The notes: a model not told the origin generated them from the letters alone. Shown: positions 9,106 to 18,142, counted from the first letter of the stretch. The stretch: DNA of 64,000 nt from Streptomyces roseifaciens (GCF_001445655.1 NZ_LNBE01000004.1:2542001-2606000), one strand, 5' to 3'. Numbers and translations are program-made.

Positions 9106-11751
9106 TTGAGCCGTGAATCTGACAGTTCGTCCTCCGGGCCCCAGGGGCGCGGTGGCGCCGCCTACCCGTCCGGGACCCCTCCGTACGGCAGTGAGGAGCA
9201 GGCCCGCGCGGCCGCGGCCTCCAGGCCCGAAGAGCCCAAGACCGAGACCACGCTGACGACGCGGATCCGTATCAACATCCCGGGATCGCGGCCCATCCCG
9301 CCGGTCATCATGCGCACCCCCGTCGACGGCGAGGCCGCGCCCGCGAGCGCGCCCGCCAAGCCGGCCGCGCCGGCCGGCGGCGGCGCCCCGGCGGGCGAGC
9401 GCAAGGCCGAACTGCCGCGCCGCCCCGCCCCCACGACGCCTCCCGGCCGCAAGCCGCAGGACCGCTCCGGCGACAAGGAGCAGGGCGCCAAGGGCGAGAA
9501 GGCCAGCGACTGGTTCGCCCCGCGCAAGTCCGGCGGCCCCGCCCCCTCGGGGAGCGCGGCGGCCCGCCGGTCCGCGGCCCAGGGCGGCGCTCCCGGTGCG
9601 GGCGCGCCGCAGGGCGGTGCGCCGGCCTCCGGTGCCCCGCAGCACTCCGGTCCGCGCAACGCCCCGCAGGCTCCTGCCGCCGCGGGCCCGGCCATGGGCC
9701 CGGTCGCGGGCGGTACGTCGTGGCCCGGCGACGCGCAGACGACCGGTTCGGCGCCCCAGCCGCCCGCCCCGGGCAACGGTTGGCAGCGCGACACCACGAT
9801 GGGCGGCACCCCCCAGGCGGGCGCGGCGCAGCGGCGCGGTGCGCAGGACGACTGGCCCGGCGGTTCCTCGGCCACGGGTGCGACGTCGTGGGACGCAGGC
9901 GTGAACCCGGGCGCGAACCCGGGTATGAACGCAGGCATGAACGACATTCCGGGCGCCGGTGTGCCCGGTGGTGCGGGCGTGCCCGGCGGTGCGGGCGTGC
10001 CCGGCGGTGCGGCCGGTGGTGGCAGGGCGCAGCGGCGCGGTGCGCAGGACGACTGGCCGGGCGGCCCGTCGGCCTCCCCCGCTCCCGCCGCACCCGTGGA
10101 CGACTGGCCGGCCGGCCCCTCCACCACGGCCTCCACGCCGTGGCCGGGTGACCCGCAGACGACCGGTTCGATGCCGCAGCCGCCCGCCCCGGGCGCCGGC
10201 AACGGCGCGCCCTGGCCCGACGACCCGGTGAACACCGGCCCCATGGGCATCATGCAGGCCCCGGGCACGCCGCCGAGCACCAGCACGCAGTGGACCGAGC
10301 CGGAGAGCACGCAGCAGTTCCCCGCGCCCGCCATGGGCCAGGGCACCGCGGCGCCGTTCGCCCCCGCCGGAGGCGGCATCGGGCGTACGGACACCCCGCA
10401 CGAGGGCGTGCCCCGCGTGCCCGCGCCGCCCGTCGGCGCGCAGTCCGCTGCAGGCGCCCCGCCGGCGGCTCCCGGCAAGGCACCCCAGGCGCCCAAGGGC
10501 GGCAAGGGAGCCAAGGGCAAGGGCGGCAGGAAGGGCGGCCCCCAGGCCCCCGCGGCCGGCGCCCAGGCCGGTGGCGCGACGCTCGTCAGCGGTGTGCCCG
10601 CCGTGCCGCCGCCCGGCCCGGGCGGCGCCGCGCAGCCCAGGAAGCCCGTGGACAGCGGTGCGCCGCGCATCGCCGTGCCCAAGCCCAAGGTGCCGGGCCC
10701 CGGCGCCGGACCGGCCGTCCCGCCGCCCCCGGCCAAGGGCGCGGCTCCCAAGGGTGCGGCTCCCAAGGGCGCCGCGAAGAGCGCGCCCGCGAAGTCCAAG
10801 CCGAAGAAGAAGGGCCGCTCCAAGCTCGTGCTGCTGGGCGGCGCGGTCGTCGGCCTGGCCGGTGTCGCCTACGGCGCCGGGCTGCTGCTCGACCACGCGG
10901 ACGTGCCGAACGGCACCACCGTGCTCGGGGTGAACATCGGCGGCTCCTCCAAGGAGCAGGCCGTCCAGAAGCTCGACTCCGCGCTCGGCGACCGGGCGAC
11001 GAAGCCGCTGAAGGTCTCCATCGGCGGCAAGGAGGCGGAGCTCAAGCCGTCCGTGGCGGGTCTGTCCATCGACACCCAGGCCACGGTGCGCGCGGCGGCC
11101 GGGCGGGACTACAACCCGCTGACCGTCATCCCCTCGCTCATCGGCGGCACCCGCAAGGCCGAGCCCGTGATCGTCGCCGACGAGGAGAAGATCGCGGACG
11201 CGCTCAAGACGCTCGCGGGCGAGTCGGGCGCGGCCAAGGACGGCACGATCAAGTTCGAGCCGGGCAAGGCCGTGCCGGTCTACGGCAAGCCGTACGAGGG
11301 CATCGACGGCGACAAGGGCGTCGACGCCGTCGCCAAGGCGTACAAGGACCGTGCCGCCACGGGCCAGGAGGCCACGGTGACGCTGCCGAGCGCGAGCCAG
11401 CAGCCGAAGGTGAGCAACGCCGAGGTCGACCGGATGATGAAGGAGTTCGCGAAGCCCGCGATGTCCGGTCTGGTCACGGTGCGCACGGACGCGGTGCACA
11501 GCATCCAGTTCGGCCCGGAGCGCTCGCTGCCGCAGATCCTCTCCGTCAAGGAGATCAACGGCAAGCTCGTCGAGAACTACGACCTCGAAGCGCTCAAGGA
11601 GCTGTACGGCACCAAGTTCAAGGGCGTCCTCATCCAGCGCGGCAACGGCAGCAAGACGGAGGTCACTCCGCAGGACGTGGTCGGTGCGCTGCGCAAGGCG
11701 CTCATGGGCAAGACGCCCGCCGAGCGGATCGGGACCATCCCGCTCGGCTGA
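9106..11751 (+). CDS. Membrane-anchored protein with VanW/YkuD-type peptidoglycan-binding domain and long disordered N-terminus
   Basis: An 881-aa protein starting at TTG 9106 with GGGAG 8 nt upstream. Residues 1 to about 565 are low complexity, rich in Gly, Ala, Pro and Gln, with internal repeats: AQRRGAQDDWPGG occurs twice, PGGAGV three times, and a WPGD..QTTGS..PQPPAPG unit twice. A basic stop-transfer stretch (KPKKKGRSK) precedes one membrane helix (about 573-592). The C-terminal 290 residues look extracytoplasmic and resemble peptidoglycan-binding domain 4 (GTTVLGVNIGG near 604), which often precedes VanW or L,D-transpeptidase domains; no transpeptidase motif is present. Likely a cell-wall contact protein with a large cytoplasmic disordered arm. 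Terminator at 11785-11817. Confidence 0.85.
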   Translation: MSRESDSSSSGPQGRGGAAYPSGTPPYGSEEQARAAAASRPEEPKTETTLTTRIRINIPGSRPIPPVIMRTPVDGEAAPASAPAKPAAPAGGGAPAGERKAELPRRPAPTTPPGRKPQDRSGDKEQGAKGEKASDWFAPRKSGGPAPSGSAAARRSAAQGGAPGAGAPQGGAPASGAPQHSGPRNAPQAPAAAGPAMGPVAGGTSWPGDAQTTGSAPQPPAPGNGWQRDTTMGGTPQAGAAQRRGAQDDWPGGSSATGATSWDAGVNPGANPGMNAGMNDIPGAGVPGGAGVPGGAGVPGGAAGGGRAQRRGAQDDWPGGPSASPAPAAPVDDWPAGPSTTASTPWPGDPQTTGSMPQPPAPGAGNGAPWPDDPVNTGPMGIMQAPGTPPSTSTQWTEPESTQQFPAPAMGQGTAAPFAPAGGGIGRTDTPHEGVPRVPAPPVGAQSAAGAPPAAPGKAPQAPKGGKGAKGKGGRKGGPQAPAAGAQAGGATLVSGVPAVPPPGPGGAAQPRKPVDSGAPRIAVPKPKVPGPGAGPAVPPPPAKGAAPKGAAPKGAAKSAPAKSKPKKKGRSKLVLLGGAVVGLAGVAYGAGLLLDHADVPNGTTVLGVNIGGSSKEQAVQKLDSALGDRATKPLKVSIGGKEAELKPSVAGLSIDTQATVRAAAGRDYNPLTVIPSLIGGTRKAEPVIVADEEKIADALKTLAGESGAAKDGTIKFEPGKAVPVYGKPYEGIDGDKGVDAVAKAYKDRAATGQEATVTLPSASQQPKVSNAEVDRMMKEFAKPAMSGLVTVRTDAVHSIQFGPERSLPQILSVKEINGKLVENYDLEALKELYGTKFKGVLIQRGNGSKTEVTPQDVVGALRKALMGKTPAERIGTIPLG

Positions 11752-11784
11752 CGGCCCGCCCGTCCGGCCGGCCGACAGGCCGTG

Positions 11785-11817
11785 CGAGCCCCCGCGCCCC
11801 CGTGGCGCGGGGGCTCG
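11785..11817 (+). terminator. Hairpin after the peptidoglycan-binding protein gene
   Basis: A perfect 14-bp GC-rich stem (11785-11798 with 11804-11817) encloses a 5-nt loop. It lies 34 nt after the stop at 11751 and ahead of the ABC-2 exporter operon. There is no T-run, which is usual for Streptomyces terminators. Confidence 0.7.
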
Positions 11818-11908
11818 CTCCCGTCGGGGCACCCATGACATCTGTCATCGCCAGGACCGTACGGCTGACACTGCCGCGGACCCCCGCCGGCGGGACAGGA
11901 TGGTGGAC

Positions 11909-12865
11909 ATGACCACCACAGCAGTCACGTACACGGGGGACGGGCGCCGCACCGGCGCTCCCGTGGTCAGTTTCGAGAACGTCAGCAAAAGCTACGGCGC
12001 GGTGCGTGCCGTAGCCGATCTGGACCTGCAGCTGTACCCGGGCGAGACCGTCGCCCTGCTCGGCCCCAACGGCGCCGGCAAGTCCTCCACCCTCGACCTC
12101 CTCCTCGGCCTGAGGAACCCCGACGCGGGCCGGGTCGAGCTCTTCGGCACCAGCCCGCAGCAGGCCGTCGCCCAGGGCAAGGTCGGCGCGATGCTGCAGT
12201 CCGGCGGCCTGATGGAGGACGTGACCGTCCGCGAGATCGTGAAGCTCGGCTGTGATCTGCACCCCCGTCGCCACCCCGTCGACCAGGTGCTCGCCGCCGC
12301 CGATCTCACCGAGATAGCCGACCGCCAGGTCAACAAGCTCTCCGGCGGCCAGGAGCAGCGGGTGCGGTTCGCGCTCGCGACGGCCGGCGCCAACGAGCTC
12401 ATCGTGCTGGACGAGCCCACGACCGGCATGGACGTCTCCGCCCGCCAGGCGTTCTGGGGCGTCATGCGCCAGCAGGCCCAGGCCGGGCGCGCCATCCTCT
12501 TCGCCACGCACTACCTCGAAGAGGCCGACGCCATCGCCGACCGCGTGATCGTGCTGCACCGCGGGCGGGTCCTCGCGGACGGCTCGGCCGCCGAGATCAA
12601 GGCGAAGGCCGGGGCCCGCCGCATCGTCTTCGACCTGGACGGGCACATCGGCGAAGCCGCCCTGCGCGAGCTGCCGTTCCTGTCCTCCCTGGAGATATCC
12701 GGCCGCACGGTGCGCATCCAGTCGCACGACGCGGACGCCACGGTCCACGCCGTCTACGGGCTCGGCCTCTACCCGCGCAACCTGGAGGTCGCGGGGCTCG
12801 GCCTGGAGCAGGCCTTCATCGCCATCACCGACGCTGCCACAGCCGAGGAGGCGGCCCTGTGCTGA
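11909..12865 (+). CDS. ABC-2 type exporter ATP-binding protein (DrrA/YvfR-like)
   Basis: ATPase of a small export system, 318 aa from ATG 11909 (an ATG three codons upstream is the alternative). It has Walker A (GPNGAGKSS), Q-loop (AMLQSGGLME), signature (LSGGQEQRVRFA), Walker B (IVLDEPTTGMD) and switch histidine (FATHYLEEAD), then a C-terminal extension of about 90 residues as in drug and polyketide exporters. The permease gene follows after 85 nt and a two-component pair after that. This layout is like the Bacillus yvfRSTU/desKR type, where the sensor pair controls an exporter or membrane response. The exported compound is unknown. Confidence 0.93.
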   Translation: MTTTAVTYTGDGRRTGAPVVSFENVSKSYGAVRAVADLDLQLYPGETVALLGPNGAGKSSTLDLLLGLRNPDAGRVELFGTSPQQAVAQGKVGAMLQSGGLMEDVTVREIVKLGCDLHPRRHPVDQVLAAADLTEIADRQVNKLSGGQEQRVRFALATAGANELIVLDEPTTGMDVSARQAFWGVMRQQAQAGRAILFATHYLEEADAIADRVIVLHRGRVLADGSAAEIKAKAGARRIVFDLDGHIGEAALRELPFLSSLEISGRTVRIQSHDADATVHAVYGLGLYPRNLEVAGLGLEQAFIAITDAATAEEAALC

Positions 12866-12950
12866 TCTCCTCGGGGGACGACCCCCGGACCCCCGGCCGC
12901 AACCACAGCCCCACCGCAGTGCTCGGATCCGTTTCGCGAGGCGCAGTCTG

Positions 12951-13694
12951 ATGAACACCCTGATCAAGCTCGAGATCGCGCGCACCCTGCGCAACAAGAA
13001 GTTCATGTTCTTCTCGGTGATCTACCCCGCCGCCCTCTATCTGATGATCGCGGGCGGCGCGAGCACCACCGAGATCGTCGGGGGCACCGGGCTGACCCTG
13101 CCGCTGCTGATGATGGTCTCCATGGCCTCCTTCGGCGCGATCACCGCCGTCCTCGTGGGCAACAGCGAGCGGATCGCCAAGGAGCGCGAGAAGGGCTGGG
13201 TGCGCCAGCTGCGCCTGACCGCCCTGCCCGGCCGCGGCTACGTGACGGCGAAGGTCGCCTCCGCCGCCGTGGTCTCGCTCCCCTCGATCCTGGTGGTCTT
13301 CCTGGTCGCCGTGCTCGTCAAGGACGTCCGGATGGGCGCCGCCTGGCAGTGGTTCGCGCTCGTCGGCGCGATCTGGGCGGGCAGCATCGTCTTCGCCGCG
13401 CTCGGCGTGGCCGTCGGCTACCTCGCCACGGGCGACGCCGTCCGCCCCATTACGATGATCATCTACTTCGCGCTGTCGATGCTCGGCGGCCTGTGGATGC
13501 CGACCACCACCTTCCCCACGTGGCTGCAGAAGGTCGCGGAGTGGACGCCCACCTACGCGTACGCAGGTCTCGGCCGGTCGATCGAGCAGGCGAACGCCCC
13601 CGAGGCCAAGCACGTGGCGCTCCTCGCGGTCTACCTCGTGCTGTTCGCCGGCATGGCAGCCTGGCTGTACCGCAAGGACACCCGCAAGTCCTGA
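12951..13694 (+). CDS. ABC-2 type exporter permease
   Basis: A 247-aa membrane protein that pairs with the preceding ATPase. It shows six hydrophobic segments: about 21-38, 44-66, 101-122, 132-154, 164-180 and 223-240. An N-terminal amphipathic stretch (MNTLIKLEIARTLRNKK) is typical of ABC-2 permeases, and so is the cytoplasmic loop ERIAKEREKGWVRQLR. Start ATG 12951 has GAGG about 10 nt upstream. It lies in one operon with the ATPase and probably the kinase/regulator pair, 34 nt downstream. Confidence 0.9.
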   Translation: MNTLIKLEIARTLRNKKFMFFSVIYPAALYLMIAGGASTTEIVGGTGLTLPLLMMVSMASFGAITAVLVGNSERIAKEREKGWVRQLRLTALPGRGYVTAKVASAAVVSLPSILVVFLVAVLVKDVRMGAAWQWFALVGAIWAGSIVFAALGVAVGYLATGDAVRPITMIIYFALSMLGGLWMPTTTFPTWLQKVAEWTPTYAYAGLGRSIEQANAPEAKHVALLAVYLVLFAGMAAWLYRKDTRKS

Positions 13695-13728
13695 GCGGAC
13701 GCCGGAAGACCAGGAAGACAGGCAGGAC

Positions 13729-14958
13729 ATGGCAGCACGACCGCGGCGCCGGAACCCATGGCGAGCCGCCATGGAGGTCCATGACGACCCGTCGTACACC
13801 ATCGGCATCGGCATGGAGCCCGACAACCGCCGCCAGGTGATCATCAAGCTCATCTGGATCGCCATCTGGTTCGCCTACATGGCGGCCCCCGTCGAGGACG
13901 TCCTCGGCGACCACCACACCCTGACCGGCGACGTCTTCGGCGGCTGCGGCCTCGCGGTCTTCGTCGCCGGCTACCTCGCCCTGGTCTTCCGTCACACGTC
14001 CCGTCCCCTGGAGCGCGCCCGCGTGCTCGGCGCGCTCGCCGCGCTGCTGACCGTCGCGGTCGTGCTGTCCCTCACACTCGGGGGCGCCTGGCTCGTCCTC
14101 TTCGTCTACGTCTGCGTCGCCTCCGGCGCGGTCCTGCCGACGAAGCTGTCCCGCATCATGATTCCGCTGGTCACGGGGGTACTGGCGGGACTCGGTGCGA
14201 TGACGCCGGGCGCCCCCGAATACCTGGCCGCCCTCGTCGTCCCGGCGCTGCTCGGCGGCTTCGCGATGGTGGGGGTGCGTCAGATGGCGATGACGACCCG
14301 CGCGCTGCGCGAGGCGCGCGCCACGGTCGCCCACCTCGCCGCCAACGAGGAGCGGCTGCGCCTCGCCCGCGACCTGCACGACCTCCTCGGGCACTCCCTG
14401 TCCCTCATCACGCTCAAGAGCGAGCTGGCCGGGCGGATGCTCCCGGACCGGCCCGAGCAGGCGGCCCGGCAGGTCGCCGACATCGAACGGGTCAGCCGCC
14501 AGGCCCTGGTGGACGTCCGGGAGGCGGTGAGCGGCTTCCGCCGCCCCACGCTGGAGGCCGAGCTGGCCGGTGCCCGGACGGCCCTGGCCGCGGCCGGCAT
14601 CGCCGCCGACCTCGCCCGCGCCGCCACCGACCATCCCGACCTGCCGCCCGACGAGGAGGGCGCGCTGGCCTGGGCGCTGCGGGAGGCGGTGACCAACGTG
14701 GTGCGGCACAGCGCCGCACAGCGCTGCGAGATCACGCTGACCGAGGAGGGCGACGAGCTCTGCCTGACCGTCGGCGACAACGGCCGCGGCCCCCAGGGCG
14801 GCCCTCCGGGCAACGGCCTGACGGGCCTGTCCGAGCGGCTCCACCTCGCCGACGGCCGCCTGGAGACCGGCCCGGGCCCGCGAGGCGGCTTCCGCCTGCG
14901 CGCATTCGTCCCTCTCTCGCGCAGCCTCGCCCCGGAGCGGCCTACGCTGTCGTCGTGA
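13729..14958 (+). CDS. Sensor histidine kinase, HisKA_3/DesK-like
   Basis: A 409-aa membrane histidine kinase. The N-terminal 195 residues hold about five membrane helices, with no large sensor domain, as in kinases that sense the membrane itself. The phospho-acceptor box is RDLHDLLGHSLS with H217. The ATP-binding domain has the N-box region EAVTNVVRHSAA and the G-box DNGRGPQGG...GNGLTGLSERL. The stop overlaps the response-regulator start (GTGA). Its position after an ABC-2 exporter suggests that it monitors envelope or drug stress and controls that exporter (inference). Confidence 0.93.
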   Translation: MAARPRRRNPWRAAMEVHDDPSYTIGIGMEPDNRRQVIIKLIWIAIWFAYMAAPVEDVLGDHHTLTGDVFGGCGLAVFVAGYLALVFRHTSRPLERARVLGALAALLTVAVVLSLTLGGAWLVLFVYVCVASGAVLPTKLSRIMIPLVTGVLAGLGAMTPGAPEYLAALVVPALLGGFAMVGVRQMAMTTRALREARATVAHLAANEERLRLARDLHDLLGHSLSLITLKSELAGRMLPDRPEQAARQVADIERVSRQALVDVREAVSGFRRPTLEAELAGARTALAAAGIAADLARAATDHPDLPPDEEGALAWALREAVTNVVRHSAAQRCEITLTEEGDELCLTVGDNGRGPQGGPPGNGLTGLSERLHLADGRLETGPGPRGGFRLRAFVPLSRSLAPERPTLSS

Positions 14959-15602
14959 CAGACCAGCACCACCTTGCCGATCCGGCCGGCCGACGCATCA
15001 TCAGAGTCCTCCTCGCGGAGGACCAGTCCATGGTCAGGGAGGCGCTGGCGGCGCTGCTCGGGCTCGAGGACGACATCGAGGTCGTCGCCCAGGTCGCCCG
15101 GGGCGACGAAGTCCTCGACGCCGCCCGCGCCCACGACCTGGACGTGGTCCTGCTCGACATCGAGATGCCCGGGATGACGGGGCTCGACGCGGCCGCCCTG
15201 GTCCGCCGCGAGCTGCCGGCCCTCAAGGTCGTGATCCTCACGACGTTCGGGCGCCCGGGCTACATGCGCCGGGCCATGGAGTCCGGCGCGGAGGCCTTCC
15301 TCGTCAAGGACGCGCCCGCGGCCCAGCTCGCGGACGCCCTGCGCAGGGTGCTGCGCGGCGAGCGCGTCATCGACCCCACCCTCGCGGCGGCGGCCCTCGC
15401 GGAGGGCGCCAATCCGCTGACCGACCGCGAGCGGGCGGTGCTGCGGGCCTCCGCCGACGGGTCGACCAACGCGGAGCTGGCCAGAGCGTTGCACCTGTCG
15501 AACGGGACCGTCCGCAACTACCTCTCGACGGCCATCCAGAAGACGGGCGCCCGCAACCGCGCCGAGGCGGTGCGGATCGCGCGGGACAAGGGCTGGCTGT
15601 GA
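14955..15602 (+). CDS. NarL/FixJ family response regulator (DesR-like)
   Basis: A 215-aa DNA-binding regulator paired with the overlapping kinase. The receiver domain (about residues 17-130) has the acidic pocket LLAEDQSM, phospho-acceptor D68 in VLLDIEMPG, and the conserved lysine in FLVKDAPA. The LuxR-type helix-turn-helix is at about 150-212 (LTDRERAVLRAS...NAELARALHLSNGTVRNYLS). The GTG start overlaps the kinase stop by 4 nt. The terminator at 15621-15642 ends the operon. The likely target is the exporter promoter upstream of 11909, but I see no proven operator. Confidence 0.94.
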   Translation: MTDQHHLADPAGRRIIRVLLAEDQSMVREALAALLGLEDDIEVVAQVARGDEVLDAARAHDLDVVLLDIEMPGMTGLDAAALVRRELPALKVVILTTFGRPGYMRRAMESGAEAFLVKDAPAAQLADALRRVLRGERVIDPTLAAAALAEGANPLTDRERAVLRASADGSTNAELARALHLSNGTVRNYLSTAIQKTGARNRAEAVRIARDKGWL

Positions 15603-15620
15603 CGGCCGGGCGGACGGCGG

Positions 15621-15642
15621 CGGGCGCCGCGCCCGGCGCCCG
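15621..15642. terminator. Bidirectional hairpin between convergent genes
   Basis: A 9-bp GC-only stem (15621-15629 with 15634-15642) with a 4-nt loop sits in the 40-nt gap between the response-regulator stop and the stop of the SirB1-like gene on the other strand. It can serve both transcripts. Confidence 0.6.
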
Positions 15643-16476
15643 TCAGTTGAGCATCGCCCGGGCCGCCCGGGCCTGCCGGCGCACCGTCTCCGCGACCGTC
15701 GGCTCCAGCGCGTCGATGACCTCCGCGTACTCCTCCATCTCGTGCGCGCCCGCCACGAAGTCGCCGCGCTCCACGAGCAGCTCGGCGCGCTCGTAGCGGA
15801 GCCTGGCCGGGTGGCTGGGCAGCAGCAGGGACAGCTCGACGGCCCACAGCTGGACGTCGCTGCGCTCGGGGCGGGCCGCGGCCCAGGCACGGATGTTGTT
15901 CAGCACCCGCAGCACGATCTCCACCGGCTCCGCGGGGGAGAACACCGAGGGGGCGAGCGGGGTGCCCGTCGCGCCCGCGACCAGCAGCCCCGCCTCCTCC
16001 TCGGACAGGATCCGGCCGCCGTCGAAGGGGTCGGCCAGGGCGTGCCCGCCGAGGGGGTCGCCGAAGCCGACGACGAAGTGACCCGGCAGCGCCACCCCGT
16101 ACACCGGCGCCCCGGCCCGCCGCGCGACCTCCATCCACACGACGGACAGCAGGATCGGCAGCCCGCGCCGCCGCCGGAGCACCTCGGTCAGCAGCGAGGA
16201 CTCCAGGCGCCGGTAGTCGGCCGGGGAGCCGTGGAAGCCGCACCGCTCGCCCAGGAGCTCCGCGAGCGCCTCCGCCCACCGGCGGGGGGCGGCCTGCCGG
16301 CCCAGCGCGGGGAGCAGCCCGGCGAGCCGGTCCAGCTCTATCTGCGCGGCGTCGATCGCCTCCTCGCCCGGCTCCGGGTCGGCCTCCGCGGCGATCAGCA
16401 GGCACAGCAGCGCGAGGTCGGGCCGCTCCTCGCGCGCCGCCTCCGCGAACCGCTGCCGTCCGGTGGTGTCGTTCAT
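15643..16476 (-). CDS. SirB1 family protein (transglutaminase-like fold plus TPR-like tail)
   Basis: A 277-aa protein. The central part matches the SirB1 N-terminal transglutaminase-like fold: RRGLPILLSVVWMEVARRAG, where active transglutaminases have Cys and this family has Ser, followed by the histidine region VALPGHFVVGFG. The C-terminal third is helical and TPR-like (RYERAELLVERGDFVAGA). The missing cysteine argues against enzymatic activity and for a binding role. The start is ATG 16476 with GGAGG upstream; longer readings run into the neighbouring gene. Function unknown in Streptomyces. Confidence 0.8.
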   Translation of the reverse strand: MNDTTGRQRFAEAAREERPDLALLCLLIAAEADPEPGEEAIDAAQIELDRLAGLLPALGRQAAPRRWAEALAELLGERCGFHGSPADYRRLESSLLTEVLRRRRGLPILLSVVWMEVARRAGAPVYGVALPGHFVVGFGDPLGGHALADPFDGGRILSEEEAGLLVAGATGTPLAPSVFSPAEPVEIVLRVLNNIRAWAAARPERSDVQLWAVELSLLLPSHPARLRYERAELLVERGDFVAGAHEMEEYAEVIDALEPTVAETVRRQARAARAMLN

Positions 16477-16589
16477 GGTGCCTCCGCCTCCCGCCTTCCA
16501 TGGTGCGCGCCGGTCGCGCCGACTGTGCATTCCGCCGGACTCCCGCCACGGCGAGGGTCCGGCGGAGCAGACGATCACCGTAATCGGCG

Positions 16590-17606
16590 CTAAGGGCGCT
16601 CCGCGCAGCGATAGTGGTACGCGTGGTGCGTCGTGAAGCCCATCTCGTCGTAGAGCGCCGTCGCCGCGCCGTTGTCCGTCTCCACCTGCAGGTACGCCGC
16701 CGAGGCGCCCTCGCTCAGCGCCTGCTCGGCGAGGCGCGCCATGACCTGCGTGGCCAGCCCGCGCCTGCGGTGCTCCGGGCTGACGGCCACCGCCGAGAAG
16801 CCCGCCCACCGGCCGTCCACCACGCACCGCCCGACGGCCACCGGGCCCTCGTCCGGCGCCCCGGGGACCGTCGCGAACCACACCGAGGGCCCGCCGCCCA
16901 GCACGGCGAGGGCGTCCTCGGTGCCGCCGTCCGTGCGCCCGTAGGCGCGCAGCCACGCCTCGTCGGGGGTGCGCGAGAGCTGCACGTGCTCCGTGGCCGC
17001 CCCCGTATCCGCTATCGGCGCCAGCGCCGCCGTCCGCATCAGGGCGTGGCGCTCCTCGGTCCAGCCCCGCCGTGCCAGCTCGGCGTCCAGGAGGGCGTCC
17101 TGCTCCGGGTCCCCGGTGGTGATCTGGACCAGCGCGGGCAGGGAGCGCTCGGCGTACCAGGCGGTCACCCGGTCCACGGCCTCCGGCAGCGGCAGCCCGC
17201 AAGGGCCGAGGGGCAGGACCGAGTTGGCGCGGGCGGTGAAGCCGCCCGCCGCGCGCAGGGTCCAGGCGCCGAGCCGTGCGGTCTCCCGCGCCGGCCAGCC
17301 CCGGGTCGCGATCTCCTGGAGCTCGCGCACGGTCGCCGCGGGGCCGCGGCGGCGGGGCGGCGGGCCGGGGACGACCTTGCCGGCCACGAGCGAGGCCTCG
17401 TCGAAAGTGACAATCTCTCCGGTCCGCCGTGTGATCCGCAGCACGCCGCCCTCCCAGGAGGTGAGGGTGCCGACGGTGTCCGTGAACCGCTCGGAAGATC
17501 CTTCCGAAGACCCTGCGGAAGGGTTCAGACGGCGTACGGATACCCTTTTTCCCACATCAGCGGTACTGATCCTGATTTCCAGCCGTCCGCCCGTGGTGAA
17601 TTCCAC
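16590..17606 (-). CDS. GNAT family N-acetyltransferase with N-terminal extension
   Basis: A 338-aa protein. The C-terminal 130 residues form a GNAT domain with the acetyl-CoA pyrophosphate loop VAVSPEHRRRGLATQVM and the closing motif AAYLQVETDNGAATALYDEMGF. The first 90 residues form a separate small beta-rich domain (GKRVSVRRLNP...VGTLTSWEGGVLRITRR) resembling histone-acetyltransferase-associated SH3-like folds seen in actinobacterial GNATs. The substrate is unknown. Start GTG 17606 with AGGAGAG just upstream. It is divergent from the ferredoxin gene, so the two share a 114-nt promoter region. Confidence 0.85.
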   Translation of the reverse strand: MEFTTGGRLEIRISTADVGKRVSVRRLNPSAGSSEGSSERFTDTVGTLTSWEGGVLRITRRTGEIVTFDEASLVAGKVVPGPPPRRRGPAATVRELQEIATRGWPARETARLGAWTLRAAGGFTARANSVLPLGPCGLPLPEAVDRVTAWYAERSLPALVQITTGDPEQDALLDAELARRGWTEERHALMRTAALAPIADTGAATEHVQLSRTPDEAWLRAYGRTDGGTEDALAVLGGGPSVWFATVPGAPDEGPVAVGRCVVDGRWAGFSAVAVSPEHRRRGLATQVMARLAEQALSEGASAAYLQVETDNGAATALYDEMGFTTHHAYHYRCAERP

Positions 17607-17651
17607 AGCTCTCCTCGCCCCTCTTGTTCGTCAAGTGCCCGGGAACGGAGA

Positions 17652-17657
17652 TACTAG
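17652..17657 (+). promoter_or_regulatory. Possible -10 element of the ferredoxin gene
   Basis: TACTAG at 17652-17657 lies about 65 nt before the ferredoxin start and resembles a sigma-70-type -10. The matching -35 is poor. Low confidence. Confidence 0.25.
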
Positions 17658-17720
17658 GTGTGGGCATCGACGACGCCGCGCTCCCGCGCGAGATGAGCCC
17701 TACCGAGGAGGAACGACAGC

Positions 17721-18053
17721 GTGACCTACGTCATCGCGCAGCCTTGTGTCGACGTGAAGGACAAGGCGTGCATCGAGGAGTGCCCCGTCGACTGCATCTA
17801 CGAGGGTTCCCGGTCCTTGTACATCCACCCGGACGAATGTGTCGACTGTGGTGCCTGTGAGCCGGTCTGCCCCGTCGAGGCGATCTTCTACGAGGATGAC
17901 ACTCCCGAGGAGTGGAAGGACTACTACAAGGCGAACGTCGAGTTCTTCGACGAGCTCGGTTCGCCCGGTGGCGCCTCGAAGCTCGGCCTGATCGAGCGCG
18001 ACCACCCCTTCATCGCCGCGCTGCCCGCGGACATCAACCCGGCGGAGCACTGA
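17721..18053 (+). CDS. fdxA: 7Fe ferredoxin ([3Fe-4S][4Fe-4S])
   Basis: A small electron carrier of 110 aa. Cysteine spacing equals that of Azotobacter ferredoxin I shifted by one residue: C9, C17 and C50 fit the 3Fe cluster, C21, C40, C43 and C46 the 4Fe cluster, and C25 is the free cysteine. A C-terminal extension (residues 60-110) is usual for this type. Start GTG 17721 has GAGGAGG upstream. It is followed by a hairpin and then dapC; the ferredoxin-dapC neighbourhood is common in actinobacteria and need not mean a shared pathway. Confidence 0.95.
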   Translation: MTYVIAQPCVDVKDKACIEECPVDCIYEGSRSLYIHPDECVDCGACEPVCPVEAIFYEDDTPEEWKDYYKANVEFFDELGSPGGASKLGLIERDHPFIAALPADINPAEH

Positions 18054-18069
18054 CCCGAGCGGCCACCCC

Positions 18070-18099
18070 GGCCCCGTACGGCCGCCGCCGTGCGGGGCC
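18070..18099 (+). terminator. Hairpin between ferredoxin and dapC
   Basis: A 13-bp stem with one G-T wobble (18070-18082 with 18087-18099) and a 4-nt loop starts 16 nt after the ferredoxin stop. It probably ends or attenuates the ferredoxin transcript. Confidence 0.6.
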
Positions 18100-18142
18100 G
18101 CGGCGTATCGCCGGTCACCCCCAGAGCAAGAGAGCGAACACC

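Noticed and set aside
8917..11841. 974-codon minus-strand frame
   Set aside because: Antisense of the peptidoglycan-binding protein; very rich in Arg/Gly/Leu and without motifs or ribosome site.
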